From contig NZ_CP036267.1 of NCBI RefSeq assembly GCF_007744255.1, forward strand, positions 4,878,001 through 4,942,000: 64,000 nucleotides of DNA, given 5' to 3'. This stretch comes from Thalassoglobus polymorphus (GTDB lineage: Bacteria; Planctomycetota; Planctomycetia; Planctomycetales; Planctomycetaceae). The translations under genes were made by a program, and so were the position numbers. Positions 38,087 through 47,180 of the stretch are shown here, in pieces; within the stretch, counting starts at the first letter, position 1, and every line of letters begins with the position of its first letter. The notes beneath the pieces are model-generated. The model had not been told where the DNA came from and did no database searches. It saw only the letters and a list, made by a program, of their open reading frames with translations.

Positions 38087-39844
38087 TCACTGGGATCGAA
38101 TCTTGCAGATCGCCGGGTCGCGAGTGTTGAAGGACAATTGGATATCGTAGTGCATCGAAGTCCTTGGCTGCTCAAGAGCGTGCACAATCACTCCACTGAT
38201 GAGTGGGGAATTCGTCAACAACGTTCGATGTGAAATCGGCCTGATCTGATGCCCGGTCGAGACGTCCCCCTCAGTCAGGATCACCCCGGAACGATCCCAT
38301 TGATTTTCCTGAGTCGAAATCTTCTTCAGCTTACGACTCAGATCGAATGAAAACGCGGCATCTCCACGCCCGCCTTGATATTGAGAATCAACTGCCAAGA
38401 CTGCGAAGAGTTCGTTACTGGGATGAAGCTCAACTCCGTGAAGCGATCCTTTAAGTTGGTGCTCTTTTCTGCCACCCCCAGCGACTCGGAACGCAGGAAA
38501 GAAACGAACGCCAGTCCGCTCCGACCACAAACAGAATTGAACCGATTCATTCGGTGCATCTCTAACGCTCACCTTCACGTATTTCGCATTGGTCCGGTCA
38601 CTGGAACTCACTGGTGACACAGCGACCTGTGAACTCAAAGTTTGCGATTCCAAAGAAGAAAACGCTCCCGAACTGTAAACCTGCGACAAGACTCCAGTCA
38701 GACAACAGATGAGTCCAGCAGAAACCAGATAGGGAGCCTTGCGACGATTCGCCAGCAACACCAACGCTTGCAGAAAAGCAGCAGCACTCGAATACCGATG
38801 CCTCGGATCAGATCTGATTGCCTTCAAGCAAATTCGCTTCAAATCTTTATCAACTTTAAAAGCGAGATTTCCTGGCGGACTCCCGAGCCCAATGGCGTCA
38901 GAAGGTTCGGAACTCTCACGATCGACTCCAGGGGGAAAACCATAAAGAAATGCAAACAAGACCGCCCCCAGTCCGAAGACATCGGTCCGTTCACTAATCG
39001 CTGACACGGTTCTCGTAACCTGCTCCGGAGCCATGTAAGCAAGTGTGCCACCGATGATCTTTTCTGAATTCGCTGACGAACGTGGTTGAAACCATGCTGC
39101 GCCGAGATCGATGAGTTTACAGCGATCATCCTTGGTCACCATGATGTTCTCAGGCTTGATATCCAGATGCAAAATCCCATGAGCATGGATCGTTTTCACT
39201 GCCACGGCGACATCCAGAATCATCTTGTGAATCTGTCGCGATGAGAGCGGATGATCTCGAAGATAATCTTTGAGCGTACACCCTTCGACATATTCCATCA
39301 CAAGATAAGGGCGTCCCGCATGGACACCGCAATCATAAATTTGTGCCACCCGTGGATGATTCACTTTAGCAAGCAGTTCACCTTCGCTAATCACTGTGTC
39401 GGCAGAGACAATATTTTCATCAATTGAAAAGCGGGCGACCTTGATGGCTACTTTTCGGTTCAGCTGAAAATCTTGTGCGAGATACACATGGCCTTGCCCG
39501 CCAGAGTTCAGCAGGCGAACAACTCGATACTTGGAAATCAAAACCTGACCAGCAAGGAGCGGAGATTGAACCGCCTCGCATTCATGTTCGGCATGACATT
39601 CCGCTTCAACAAAAAATGAGAAAGCTTCATCGGTTCGCTTATCGAAGTTGTTCTCTCTTTCGACGAATTGATCGAGATCAACGAGTTGGTAAATCTCATC
39701 AATAGACCCCCTCAAACGCTCAAACCGACTCCGACAATCGACGCAATCTTCGAGGTGGTCATAATTCTCGCCGACCTCTCCTTCAGCTGACGTGGTGACG
39801 CAATTCCATAACGCTTCTTCACTTAGGCAGCACAGGCTGGGCAC
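38087..39844 (-). CDS. Membrane Ser/Thr protein kinase with N-terminal zinc-finger-like (ZAS-type) motif
   Basis: The 585-residue product starts at a GTG (39844) and overlaps the end of the sigma factor gene by 26 bases. Residues 30-37 read HLEDCVDC, the H-x3-C-x2-C pattern of zinc-binding anti-sigma domains. The Hanks kinase domain follows: glycine loop LLNSGGQGHVYLA (about 111-123), VAIKVARF with Lys135, HLDIKPENIM with catalytic Asp228 (HRD reads HLD), and DLG at Asp246. APEQ follows in LAYMAPEQVTRT. One membrane helix lies near 383-400, and the C-terminal 185 residues are an unassigned domain probably outside the cytoplasm. Coupling with the sigma gene suggests control of that sigma factor. 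Confidence 0.88.
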   Translation of the reverse strand: MPSLCCLSEEALWNCVTTSAEGEVGENYDHLEDCVDCRSRFERLRGSIDEIYQLVDLDQFVERENNFDKRTDEAFSFFVEAECHAEHECEAVQSPLLAGQVLISKYRVVRLLNSGGQGHVYLAQDFQLNRKVAIKVARFSIDENIVSADTVISEGELLAKVNHPRVAQIYDCGVHAGRPYLVMEYVEGCTLKDYLRDHPLSSRQIHKMILDVAVAVKTIHAHGILHLDIKPENIMVTKDDRCKLIDLGAAWFQPRSSANSEKIIGGTLAYMAPEQVTRTVSAISERTDVFGLGAVLFAFLYGFPPGVDRESSEPSDAIGLGSPPGNLAFKVDKDLKRICLKAIRSDPRHRYSSAAAFLQALVLLANRRKAPYLVSAGLICCLTGVLSQVYSSGAFSSLESQTLSSQVAVSPVSSSDRTNAKYVKVSVRDAPNESVQFCLWSERTGVRFFPAFRVAGGGRKEHQLKGSLHGVELHPSNELFAVLAVDSQYQGGRGDAAFSFDLSRKLKKISTQENQWDRSGVILTEGDVSTGHQIRPISHRTLLTNSPLISGVIVHALEQPRTSMHYDIQLSFNTRDPAICKIRSQ

Positions 39845-40415
39845 AATCGGCTTCTTTCTTCAGGAAGTGAGCGGCTTCACGAACGCGAGCTGTGATCCGG
39901 GAACTGTTGACGTACACAGCGTTCTCCGTGATCTTCAATTCTTGCGCAACCAATGCAGCACTACGTTTCAACAAAACGTGCTGATGAAAACAGTTCCAGG
40001 TTGTCTCGCGCGCCTGCGTGCGAACTCGGAGTAATGCCGATGCCATAACCTGCCGATTCAGTTCTTCCTCAAACATTTCTGTCGTTTCAGCTTCATCAGG
40101 AATCAACGCCGGGTTTTCAATATTTCCTGATTGACGCGAAGACTTCCTCCACCTGTCTCTGATTTTATTTGCAGTGATCTGTGCCAGATAATTCCGGAAG
40201 CGTCCTTTACGAGCATCTTTCGAAAACCGTTGAATCGTCGCCATCATCTGCACAAAAACTTCTTGACGGATGTCGTCGACATCCTCAGGCTGCACTCCAA
40301 ACCGCAGAGCCGTTTTCGTAATCACGGGTGAATAAATTGCCACAAACTCCGACCAGCTTTCGGAATCAGAAAGGTCTCGGATTTGTGCGAGTAACGAAAT
40401 ACGTGTCTGTGGCAT
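39819..40415 (-). CDS. ECF-type RNA polymerase sigma factor
   Basis: The ATG at 40415 has AGAGG five bases upstream and gives 198 residues; longer in-frame readings upstream are not needed. Region 2 is visible as VDDIRQEVFVQMMATIQRF with FRNYLAQITANKIRDRWRK (the -10 recognition helix). Region 4 is ALVAQELKITENAVYVNSSRITARVRE, a helix-turn-helix for the -35 element. Regions 1.1 and 3 are lacking, as in ECF factors. The stop lies inside the kinase gene (26-base overlap), so the two are translationally coupled. The kinase's zinc-finger-like N terminus makes it the likely controller. Target genes are unknown. Confidence 0.9.
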   Translation of the reverse strand: MPQTRISLLAQIRDLSDSESWSEFVAIYSPVITKTALRFGVQPEDVDDIRQEVFVQMMATIQRFSKDARKGRFRNYLAQITANKIRDRWRKSSRQSGNIENPALIPDEAETTEMFEEELNRQVMASALLRVRTQARETTWNCFHQHVLLKRSAALVAQELKITENAVYVNSSRITARVREAAHFLKKEADCAQPVLPK

Positions 40416-40677
40416 CACAGCCTCTGGAGCTTTCTTTTTTGGGGGGCTTACAGACCAACCAGTAACCAGTACGTCAGCAGTGCGAGCACTTGCACAGGAG
40501 GCGGGCATCACTCTTAGGGGGATGGGCAGGGCATTCAATTTGAAGTTCAGATTCAAAAAAGTTTTACGGCTGCCCTCAACTTTTGGGCTCGACCACTTTG
40601 CAAGATCCGGATTCAAGAAAGATCGCGTTTCTTGACATCAATCGCTGAGTTCAACAACACAAGACGGAACAATCCTC

Positions 40678-40781
40678 TAGGGCATCTTTCGAATTGGTTT
40701 GCAGGTTCTGCCTCGTGGTGAACGGCATTTTTACTAGAGAAATGCGTTCTTCACGGGCACACGGTAGAGCAAATTGCTCTA
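40678..40781 (+). mobile_element. Family B repeat (104 bp), intact copy
   Basis: Begins TAGGGCATCTTTCG, contains CTGCCTCGTGG and ATGCGTTCTTCACGG, and ends TAGAGCAAATTGCTCTA, a 17-base palindrome. It is the reference for the interrupted copy at 9434. Confidence 0.85.
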
Positions 40782-41495
40782 GTTGCTCCCGGCTCTCACC
40801 CGGCGCCGAATTGGAATTTCATATAATCATGGGCTCACAAGCCTTAACAGGACATTCCCTAACGGGACACTGTGTGTACTCAGTAGTTTTGAATTCCTTT
40901 CAGCTTTCCTTTCAAAATTATTTCCAGACTCGACACCACATCACCTCCAGCTCCGAATAAACCCCCGAAGCTCCCTAGATTACATTCGTGATCCTCCCGC
41001 CCGAGCTGAGCACTTTCACGACTCCACAGACTGCTCGCCCCGAAGCAAAATGCGAAGACTGATATTGCAACTGCTCTAGAATTAAAGTGCGCCCTGAATT
41101 TGCAGAATGCAAACGGTTCCTGCAGGATGCGACAGAGATTTACGGTCCAGATGTGGGCGGTTTGCGTTACGAAATCCTGAGTGACTTCACTCATCGTGAC
41201 GACCGGGCAATTCATACGAGATAGACCGCTCGCAGCCTTCACCAAGCTTTCCAGCCCAGTTCCGTTTGCCTAACCCGTTCATTTGCCTATCCCGAAGTGC
41301 CGCTTCAACGTGCACCGCAGCCGACAATTGTGAGTGCGGCGACTCATCGGAAAACCAAAAACAATCCTCTTCTATCCTCCGATTTGCAAATTACGCCCCA
41401 CTTCACAGGTAAAAACGCAAAGCCTGAGAATGAAAATTTCTGCCGGACATATCGAACGATCCATTGACGTTCTCCGTTGAGAATCCGAAACTCTC

Positions 41496-41576
41496 TAGAA
41501 CCAATCCTGAAACCTGAACTTGCTCTCCCAAACACTGAGCGAGTCAATCCTTCCAATAGACTCCGGACTGGTTTTA
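41496..41576 (+). mobile_element. 81-bp TA-flanked repeat, family A copy 6 (diverged)
   Basis: Begins TAGAACCAATCCTGAAACC and ends CTCCGGACTGGTTTTA. The middle has more changes than other copies. It lies about 75 bases before the PQQ-like gene start. Confidence 0.75.
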
Positions 41577-41651
41577 AATTAATCCTCACTCGAAACGCAG
41601 CGAAGTTGTCTGCGTTGACCTGCCACTTCCAGCGATCAGATAGGCGAACTG

Positions 41652-42935
41652 ATGTTGCGTTCTCTCCAATCACTCCTCACCTGCATCCTCACAGTGACAT
41701 GCGTACAAGTCTCATTCGCTGCTAAACCGGATGGAGACTGGCCCACCTTTCGCGGTCCCGCACGGACAGCTGTTTCCCCTGACCAAAACTTACTGACAAG
41801 CTGGCCAGAGTCTGGTCCGAAACTCTTGTGGGAAACCGATGGCCTCGGTCGAGGCTATTCGAGTCTTGCCATCGCTGATGGTCGCATCTATACGATGGGC
41901 GACACCATCCCCGGTGAGAGAAACGATGATGAATTTCTGTTTTGCTTCGACCAACAAACCGGAGAGCAACTCTGGAAGTTAAGAACTGGCCCCGCCTGGA
42001 CAAACGGAAAAGAGTCGTGGCAAAGTTCACGCAGTACGCCGACCGTTGATAAGGATCGCGTGTACGTGCTCACCGCACACGGCAAGCTGATCTGCGCCAC
42101 CGTCGAAGGCAGAAAAGTCTGGAACAAGGATCTCAAAAAAGAGTTCAACGGAAAGAAGGCTGATAGCTGGGGATACAGCGAATCAGTATTGATCGACGGA
42201 GACACGCTGGTCGTAACTCCCGGTGGCACGAAGAATACGATGGTCGCTCTGAACAAGATGAACGGAAGAGTCATTTGGACGACCGTCCGTGACGGAGATC
42301 GTGGAGCTGGCCATGCCTCAACACTGATCACAAATATCGGCGGAACAAAAGTCTACGTGACGACCACCGGCAGCGGAGCGATGGGCGTGCGTGCCGAGGA
42401 TGGCAAACTCCTCTGGAGTTATGAAATCGATAAAACAACCGCTGTCATTCCGACGCCAATTGTCCGTGACGACCTTGTCTTCTTTACAGCCGGTTACAAC
42501 CGTGGGGGAGCTCTCTTGAAACAGGTCCCTGGCAAAGAGGGTGAAGTTACGGTCGAGGAGATCTATCCCATCACTCCCCATCTTGCCAACAAGCATGGTG
42601 GAGTCATTCTCGTCGGGGACTCACTCTATGGCGATTCTGACGACAAAGGAATTCCATTCTGTGCGGATTTGATGACTGGAGAGATTCGCTGGAAAGCACG
42701 CGGTTCGGGAAGAAACTCAGCCTCCATGGCTGCTGCCGATGGACACATCTACATTCGATACACCGACGGCACAATGACACTCGCCAAGGCATCACCGGAG
42801 AAGTTCGAAGAAGTTGGAAGTTTCGAAGTCCCCGGAAGCGGAAGCCGTCCAAGTTGGTCACACCCCGTCATCACCGGCGGCAAACTCTACCTTCGCGAAG
42901 GCAACAAACTACTCAGCTACGACCTGCGTGACTGA
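41652..42935 (+). CDS. Exported PQQ-like beta-propeller protein
   Basis: The 427-residue product has a signal peptide (MLRSLQSLLTCILTVTCVQV, cut near SFAAKP) and then WPTFRGPARTAVSPDQNLL, the usual opening of planctomycete outer-membrane-assembly BamB-like/PQQ propellers. Repeat blades contain FCFDQQTGEQLWKL, VALNKMNGRVIWT and GVRAEDGKLLWSYEI. Each blade ends in the typical G-x-x-L/V-W tryptophan docking motif. No PQQ-dehydrogenase catalytic residues are evident, so it may be a structural or binding protein outside the cytoplasm. Two hairpins follow the stop. A second, membrane-bound propeller occurs at 50864. Confidence 0.88.
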   Translation: MLRSLQSLLTCILTVTCVQVSFAAKPDGDWPTFRGPARTAVSPDQNLLTSWPESGPKLLWETDGLGRGYSSLAIADGRIYTMGDTIPGERNDDEFLFCFDQQTGEQLWKLRTGPAWTNGKESWQSSRSTPTVDKDRVYVLTAHGKLICATVEGRKVWNKDLKKEFNGKKADSWGYSESVLIDGDTLVVTPGGTKNTMVALNKMNGRVIWTTVRDGDRGAGHASTLITNIGGTKVYVTTTGSGAMGVRAEDGKLLWSYEIDKTTAVIPTPIVRDDLVFFTAGYNRGGALLKQVPGKEGEVTVEEIYPITPHLANKHGGVILVGDSLYGDSDDKGIPFCADLMTGEIRWKARGSGRNSASMAAADGHIYIRYTDGTMTLAKASPEKFEEVGSFEVPGSGSRPSWSHPVITGGKLYLREGNKLLSYDLRD

Positions 42936-42949
42936 TTCACGAATTGAGA

Positions 42950-42980
42950 ACATCAGGGTCCGCTTTGCTGACCCTGATGT
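42950..42980 (+). terminator. Terminator hairpin of the PQQ-like gene
   Basis: ACATCAGGGTC (42950-42960) pairs perfectly with GACCCTGATGT (42970-42980) around a 9-base loop, 14 bases after the stop. The following bases are CTCGTTCTC, weakly T-rich. Confidence 0.6.
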
Positions 42981-43018
42981 CTCGTTCTCCAAAACTTCTG
43001 ATGCCATTATTAATAAAC

Positions 43019-43055
43019 AACTCCCGGTGTTCACATCCCCAGAACATCGGGAGTT
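43019..43055. repeat. Hairpin within the left direct repeat
   Basis: AACTCCCGGTGTTC (43019-43032) pairs with GAACATCGGGAGTT (43042-43055) with one wobble. It lies between convergent genes and may terminate both transcripts. Confidence 0.5.
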
Positions 43056-43107
43056 CGGTGTTTTCAAACGGAAGCAAACTCAATCCGGCCCGCACAGCGG
43101 TCCCTAC
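43025..43107 (+). repeat. Direct repeat D, left copy
   Basis: Reads from CGGTGTTCACATCCCC to CACAGCGGTCCCTAC. It is closely matched by 44158-44238 in the same orientation; the last 40 or so bases are identical. Confidence 0.85.
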
Positions 43108-43129
43108 TTTCGCTAGATCTATGCAATTA

Positions 43130-44002
43130 TCATTTTAGCCATCCCATTTCAATAATTCCCAATAGAGCCATGGCGGCTACAGTCTGATTCGTAAACAATC
43201 GTCTGTTCTGTTCAGGATCTGGATCACGCCTCGTTGCAACATCGATGTACTCAACCAATTCTTGAGCATACGGTTTCATGTCATCAACAGAGTCTATTGA
43301 ATTCTGAATTCGAGGCACGAATTTTTCGTTCTGCCACATGGCTGCAACAAAATCAGAACAAGTTGCGAGCTTGTCAGGATGATTGCTACCCTGCCAATCG
43401 AGTGCAGATTTCTTATGAAGTGTGCCTCCTTCGTACCACTTCCGTGATTTGGAGTTCTCAGAGTTCATCAAATTCGAATCATCTAAGTAGCCCGGCCTCA
43501 AATCAGTGGCGTCAGAGAAATTAAACTCACGACCTCTATCATTTACATTTCCCAGCCCACCACAACACAAAAAAAGGATCGCACTGACCGCAAACATAAC
43601 GGCACACCCCATCGTCGCGGGATGCGTTCTCTGTTTCATTGATGCACCACAGTGCGGGCAATTTTTTACTCGAGTGCTGACCTTGCCATCGCAATCTTTG
43701 CATTTCGTCAAAGCCAAGGTAAGTCGCTCTTGAGATTGACTGTTTCGGGTTTGTGGATGACTATTGCCATGCTCCCCATATCCTGTTCCATAAATTTCCT
43801 TCTTAGGCTGGTTGCGCCATTCTGCCAAATCCGGATCAACGAAATCCTCGATTGAAATATCACCAGCCGTACTCGAACATGAAACTGACGGTAAATTGAT
43901 TCGCTGTTTGCACCCGGGGCAAGTAACCTCCTTGCCCATTAGTCGGCTCTCGACTGTCAGTTTTGCATAACATTCTGGACACGTAACTCGGAACTTCAAC
44001 AT
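43130..44002 (-). CDS. Zinc-ribbon membrane protein of unknown function
   Basis: From the ATG at 44002 the protein has 290 residues. It opens with a zinc ribbon (KFRVTCPECYAKL with VTCPGCKQRI) and has a second ribbon around residues 100-122 (KCKDCDGKVS with NCPHCGAS). A membrane helix follows (MGCAVMFAVSAILFLCCGG). The last 95 residues (ALDWQGSNHPDKLATCSDF onward) are soluble and helical. The first ribbon resembles those that start many planctomycete proteins with MJ0042-type motifs. I cannot name a family for the C-terminal part. The gene is enclosed by two direct repeats of about 82 bases, which may mark a transferred or duplicated segment. Confidence 0.75.
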   Translation of the reverse strand: MLKFRVTCPECYAKLTVESRLMGKEVTCPGCKQRINLPSVSCSSTAGDISIEDFVDPDLAEWRNQPKKEIYGTGYGEHGNSHPQTRNSQSQERLTLALTKCKDCDGKVSTRVKNCPHCGASMKQRTHPATMGCAVMFAVSAILFLCCGGLGNVNDRGREFNFSDATDLRPGYLDDSNLMNSENSKSRKWYEGGTLHKKSALDWQGSNHPDKLATCSDFVAAMWQNEKFVPRIQNSIDSVDDMKPYAQELVEYIDVATRRDPDPEQNRRLFTNQTVAAMALLGIIEMGWLK

Positions 44003-44157
44003 AGACTGGCCCCAACTGAACAAATTAAGTTTTCATAAGACACTCCCACCTAAATAACAGGTCTATCTTCTAAAACAATTAGAATCAAGCATCCTTGCCA
44101 AGGTGGCCTTGTTTACTACCTGTAGGCTGAGTCGTGACCCAACACCGCAGAGACGCG

Positions 44158-44238
44158 CGGTGTTCACATCCCCAACGCATCGGGATCGCGGTTCACAAAC
44201 GGAAGCAAACTCAATCCGGCCCGCACAGCGGTCCCTAC
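44158..44238 (+). repeat. Direct repeat D, right copy
   Basis: Reads from CGGTGTTCACATCCCC to CACAGCGGTCCCTAC, the partner of 43025-43107. The zinc-ribbon gene lies between the two. Confidence 0.85.
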
Positions 44239-44279
44239 CGAGTTTGGCTAATGAAGAATCCGGGTTATCGCGAATCAAT

Positions 44280-44315
44280 AAAAAAGCCCCTGTTCGAGAA
44301 TTCTCGAACAGGGGC
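44280..44315 (-). terminator. Perfect-palindrome Rho-independent terminator
   Basis: GCCCCTGTTCGAGAA and its exact complement form a 30-base palindrome at 44286-44315. On the minus strand it is followed by TTTTTT (44285-44280). It lies 80 bases after the stop of the long proline-rich gene. Confidence 0.9.
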
Positions 44316-44394
44316 GGCGTCTACTTTGAGTGGCGTCTCAATTCAACGCACCACAGGTGAGGCAAAGCCTCGTCAGCTTACAGACTGCATTATC

Positions 44395-46839
44395 CTAAAG
44401 GGCAGTCAAGTGGCTACTTGGAGCAGCCACGAAAGTTTCCATCGTCTCCACACTTGTGAACAAGTAGAGGCGACCTTTGTACCAGACGGCATGGTCGAGC
44501 GAACCTTCTTGCTCTTCACCGGTCAAGCTTAGGTGAATCACGTCGCTGCCATGAATCGCTGGGGCGTATTTCTCTGGGTTTGCAATGAATGCCTGCAAGG
44601 CTTCATTTGACGAAAAGCGATATTCTTTACCATTGAATGTGGCTGAGAATTCATCACTCACATCAACGAGATCACGAGAATCTCGCAGCTTCACAGGGCA
44701 GAAACCTTTCAAACCGGTCATCCCTTTGCGAGAGGCAATCAGTTCCATCTTCGATTGCCGTCCACTCACTTTTGGCTTCTCTGGTGGCTGAGCCACTTTC
44801 GTTTCTGGGGCTGTCAACTTCGGTGCTTGAAGTCGAGGGGCTTCTTTCGACTGAGTCAGTTTTGGCTCAGGGAATTCAGGAGCTTGAAGCTTCGTTTCGA
44901 CAGCTACCTTTTGCTCTGTTGCACTCCCTTCAGCCTTCTCCATGCTTTTCGCGAACGGATTTGATTCAACTGGAGCTTTCGCGGCGACTTCAGCCTCTTT
45001 CACTTCGTCTTTCTCCATCTTGGAGAGCTCACTGATCTCTCCAGGTGCAGGAAGCAAAGGAAGTTCTGGCATTGACGGGGCGAGTGCTAACTGACTCTTG
45101 CTTTCCGGCTCTGAAGCTGGCAAATCGGGGAGCATCGGAAGCTCTTCAGCACTTGGCTCGGCGGGTGCAGGGACTTTAGCCTTCAGGAACAAATCTCCCT
45201 CAAGAGCCAACCCTGTATAAGGAGTTTCCGTGGACTGACTTTCATCTTCATCTGGTGAAGCTGGAAGTGCGACCTGCTCCATTCCTGTAGATGGTGAATC
45301 GTTCGACTGAGCAATTTCGACAGTCTCTTCATCAGAATTGACATTCTGCTTCACATCATCCGGGAAAGGATTCGCAAGTGGATCGACCGATTCCAACGGT
45401 TCCGTACTTGCAGTTGCAGGTGCAGGTGCAGCTTTCGGAGTTGCTGTGAGTGCTGGAATTTCCATCACCTCAGGAACAGGAACCTCTAGAATCGTGGCTG
45501 GTGGGACCATAGGAATCTCTTTGGTCTCAGCAACTTTCTTCTCGACTTGAGGAGCCGGCTGGACAGCCATTTCCAGCTTTGGAAGTTTCGCTTCCGACTT
45601 CGGAGCCTGCAAAGATCGAGAGGTCGTGCCTGATTGTTTCTTTTCGGTAATCTGAATCGTAATTGGTGATTCTTCAGGAACCGTTTTCACAACACTTTTC
45701 TGGGCAGAAGCCTCAGACTGCGGACCTTCCATAATCGCTTTCAGCTCAGGAAAACTTTGAGCTGCTGGTTCTAAAGCAGCAGTTTGCGGCCTGGCTGGTT
45801 GCTTCGGGACCGAGACAATTTCATCACCCGAGCCCGGCATTGGAGGGATGAAACTCGAAGTCGGAACCGCTGCTGGGACGGGAGTTGGTCGACTCGACTT
45901 TGCCAACGGATGATCAACAGGACTTGCTGATTCACTCGAAGGGAATAGCCGAGGCTTAGGAGCATTTGCTGTCTTCGGAGCGACCATCGAATTCGCAGCT
46001 GGCTCTGAGGAGGCGACACCCGGAACCGGTGGCGGAACAAATGTCTTTCTTCCAGTTGGCACACTCACAATTGGAGTACTCTCACTCACGCCCGGCACCG
46101 GTGGCGGGACGAACTTCCCTGGTTTATGTGTTTGAACAGGAGCCATTCTCTGCGGTGGCTGACTGGGAGCCTTTGAAACAGGTGTGTATCGCATCCCCGG
46201 ATCTTGAGGTGGCCCCTCAGGAATGTTGTGATCCCCCCGAAGTTTTCCGACGAATCGATCAAAGAAGGACCGTTTATTCGAACGTGTCGCTGCAGTTTGC
46301 GTCACTGTAGTTTGCGTCACTGCAGTTTGAGACACTACAGGTTGCGTCACCGCGGATTGTTGCTGCTGCTGAGTTTGAATTGCAGGCGGTTGCTGTTGAA
46401 CTGCCTGTGCATACCTCTGCTGCGCCTGTGGCTTCACACCATATTGTTGCGACATGTGCTGAGCCCCTTGCGGCTGTGACATACTTTGCTGTCGAGGAGC
46501 GGGAGCGGCTTGAATTGGCTGCGTGGTCGTTTGCGTCTGCGCGCCGCCATACAAGCTTTTCACCCGATCACTTGCTGACGAAGGCTGTTGATACTGGGTT
46601 TGCACCATTTGGCCAGTTGCGGGAGAGGCGCTGTTCACTGTCGAAATCGAACGGACGTCCGAATTCGAAATTTGCAACCGAGCAGGCTCGGCCTTCTGTT
46701 GAATGACTGCCTGACGCGGTCGAGAAAAGACCGAGTCAAACGCTTCACTGGGAAGGTGAGACGCAAAAAGGGAAATTCCTGATGCGGAGGCAATCAGCAA
46801 GAAACGGGCGTCCTTGAACAGGTTCCGGGAAAGACTCAT
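44395..46839 (-). CDS. Long exported Pro/Gln-rich protein with tandem YHS-like C-terminal domains
   Basis: The ATG at 46839 has GAGG five bases upstream and gives 814 residues with an N-terminal hydrophobic signal (LLIASASGISLFASHLPSEA). The region to about residue 150 is Gln-rich, and 150-690 is Pro/Ala/Glu-rich. Here FVPPPVPGV occurs twice, with a variant FIPPMPGSG, and many short acidic segments follow. The last 120 residues hold GFCPVKLRDSRDLVDV and FNGKEYRFSSNEALQAFI, a YHS-type fold, and a second similar unit (LDHAVWYKGRLYLFTSVET). YHS domains are often metal-linked, but the paired cysteines are mostly lost here. It is probably a cell-surface or periplasmic protein; its role is unknown. 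Confidence 0.75.
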   Translation of the reverse strand: MSLSRNLFKDARFLLIASASGISLFASHLPSEAFDSVFSRPRQAVIQQKAEPARLQISNSDVRSISTVNSASPATGQMVQTQYQQPSSASDRVKSLYGGAQTQTTTQPIQAAPAPRQQSMSQPQGAQHMSQQYGVKPQAQQRYAQAVQQQPPAIQTQQQQQSAVTQPVVSQTAVTQTTVTQTAATRSNKRSFFDRFVGKLRGDHNIPEGPPQDPGMRYTPVSKAPSQPPQRMAPVQTHKPGKFVPPPVPGVSESTPIVSVPTGRKTFVPPPVPGVASSEPAANSMVAPKTANAPKPRLFPSSESASPVDHPLAKSSRPTPVPAAVPTSSFIPPMPGSGDEIVSVPKQPARPQTAALEPAAQSFPELKAIMEGPQSEASAQKSVVKTVPEESPITIQITEKKQSGTTSRSLQAPKSEAKLPKLEMAVQPAPQVEKKVAETKEIPMVPPATILEVPVPEVMEIPALTATPKAAPAPATASTEPLESVDPLANPFPDDVKQNVNSDEETVEIAQSNDSPSTGMEQVALPASPDEDESQSTETPYTGLALEGDLFLKAKVPAPAEPSAEELPMLPDLPASEPESKSQLALAPSMPELPLLPAPGEISELSKMEKDEVKEAEVAAKAPVESNPFAKSMEKAEGSATEQKVAVETKLQAPEFPEPKLTQSKEAPRLQAPKLTAPETKVAQPPEKPKVSGRQSKMELIASRKGMTGLKGFCPVKLRDSRDLVDVSDEFSATFNGKEYRFSSNEALQAFIANPEKYAPAIHGSDVIHLSLTGEEQEGSLDHAVWYKGRLYLFTSVETMETFVAAPSSHLTAL

Positions 46840-47180
46840 AGTGTCCTCTGCTTCCGATTCGTCAAAATCATGAAAGCCGATGACCACGCTTGGATTGTTG
46901 TTTTGAGCTGGTTTCAGATACCCTCACACAACGGGAACAAGTTCGACTTCCCGGTTGTGTCTCACACTCGCAACAAACAGTAACGTGGACGCTCAACTGA
47001 TACGGATAAACGACACAGTAGTCACAGTCGTGACAACTGGTCGCTGAGAAAGGTATCGTCCGAGACAGCACCATGGTTTGACCGCACTCACAACAATCTC
47101 ATTCGTTTCGACTGGAACAACGACACGAAGTGATATAAGACGAACGATTACTACCTCCACCCTAAACTGCGTGTTTTAAC
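46840..47180. other. Divergent promoter region
   Basis: A 341-base stretch between the proline-rich gene (minus) and sppA (plus). It should contain both promoters. I see no repeat element and no certain boxes. Confidence 0.35.

Larger units (their letters stand above)
40416..41651. other. 1.2-kb gene-free region with repeats
   Basis: Between the sigma factor and the PQQ-like gene I find no supported gene. It contains a family B element (40678-40781) and a family A element (41496-41576). The sigma factor promoter should lie before 40678. The stretch 40790-41090 ends in another CTGCTCTAGAATT, similar to a family B end, and may be remnant repeat material. Confidence 0.45.
44003..44394. other. 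Intergenic region with direct repeat and terminator
   Basis: The 392 bases contain the promoter of the zinc-ribbon gene, the right copy of direct repeat D and the terminator of the long proline-rich gene. No coding sequence is seen. Confidence 0.45.

Noticed and set aside
43025-44238. CRISPR-like interpretation of the repeat pair
   Set aside because: Only two repeats, more than 1 kb apart with a gene between; no spacer array and no cas gene.
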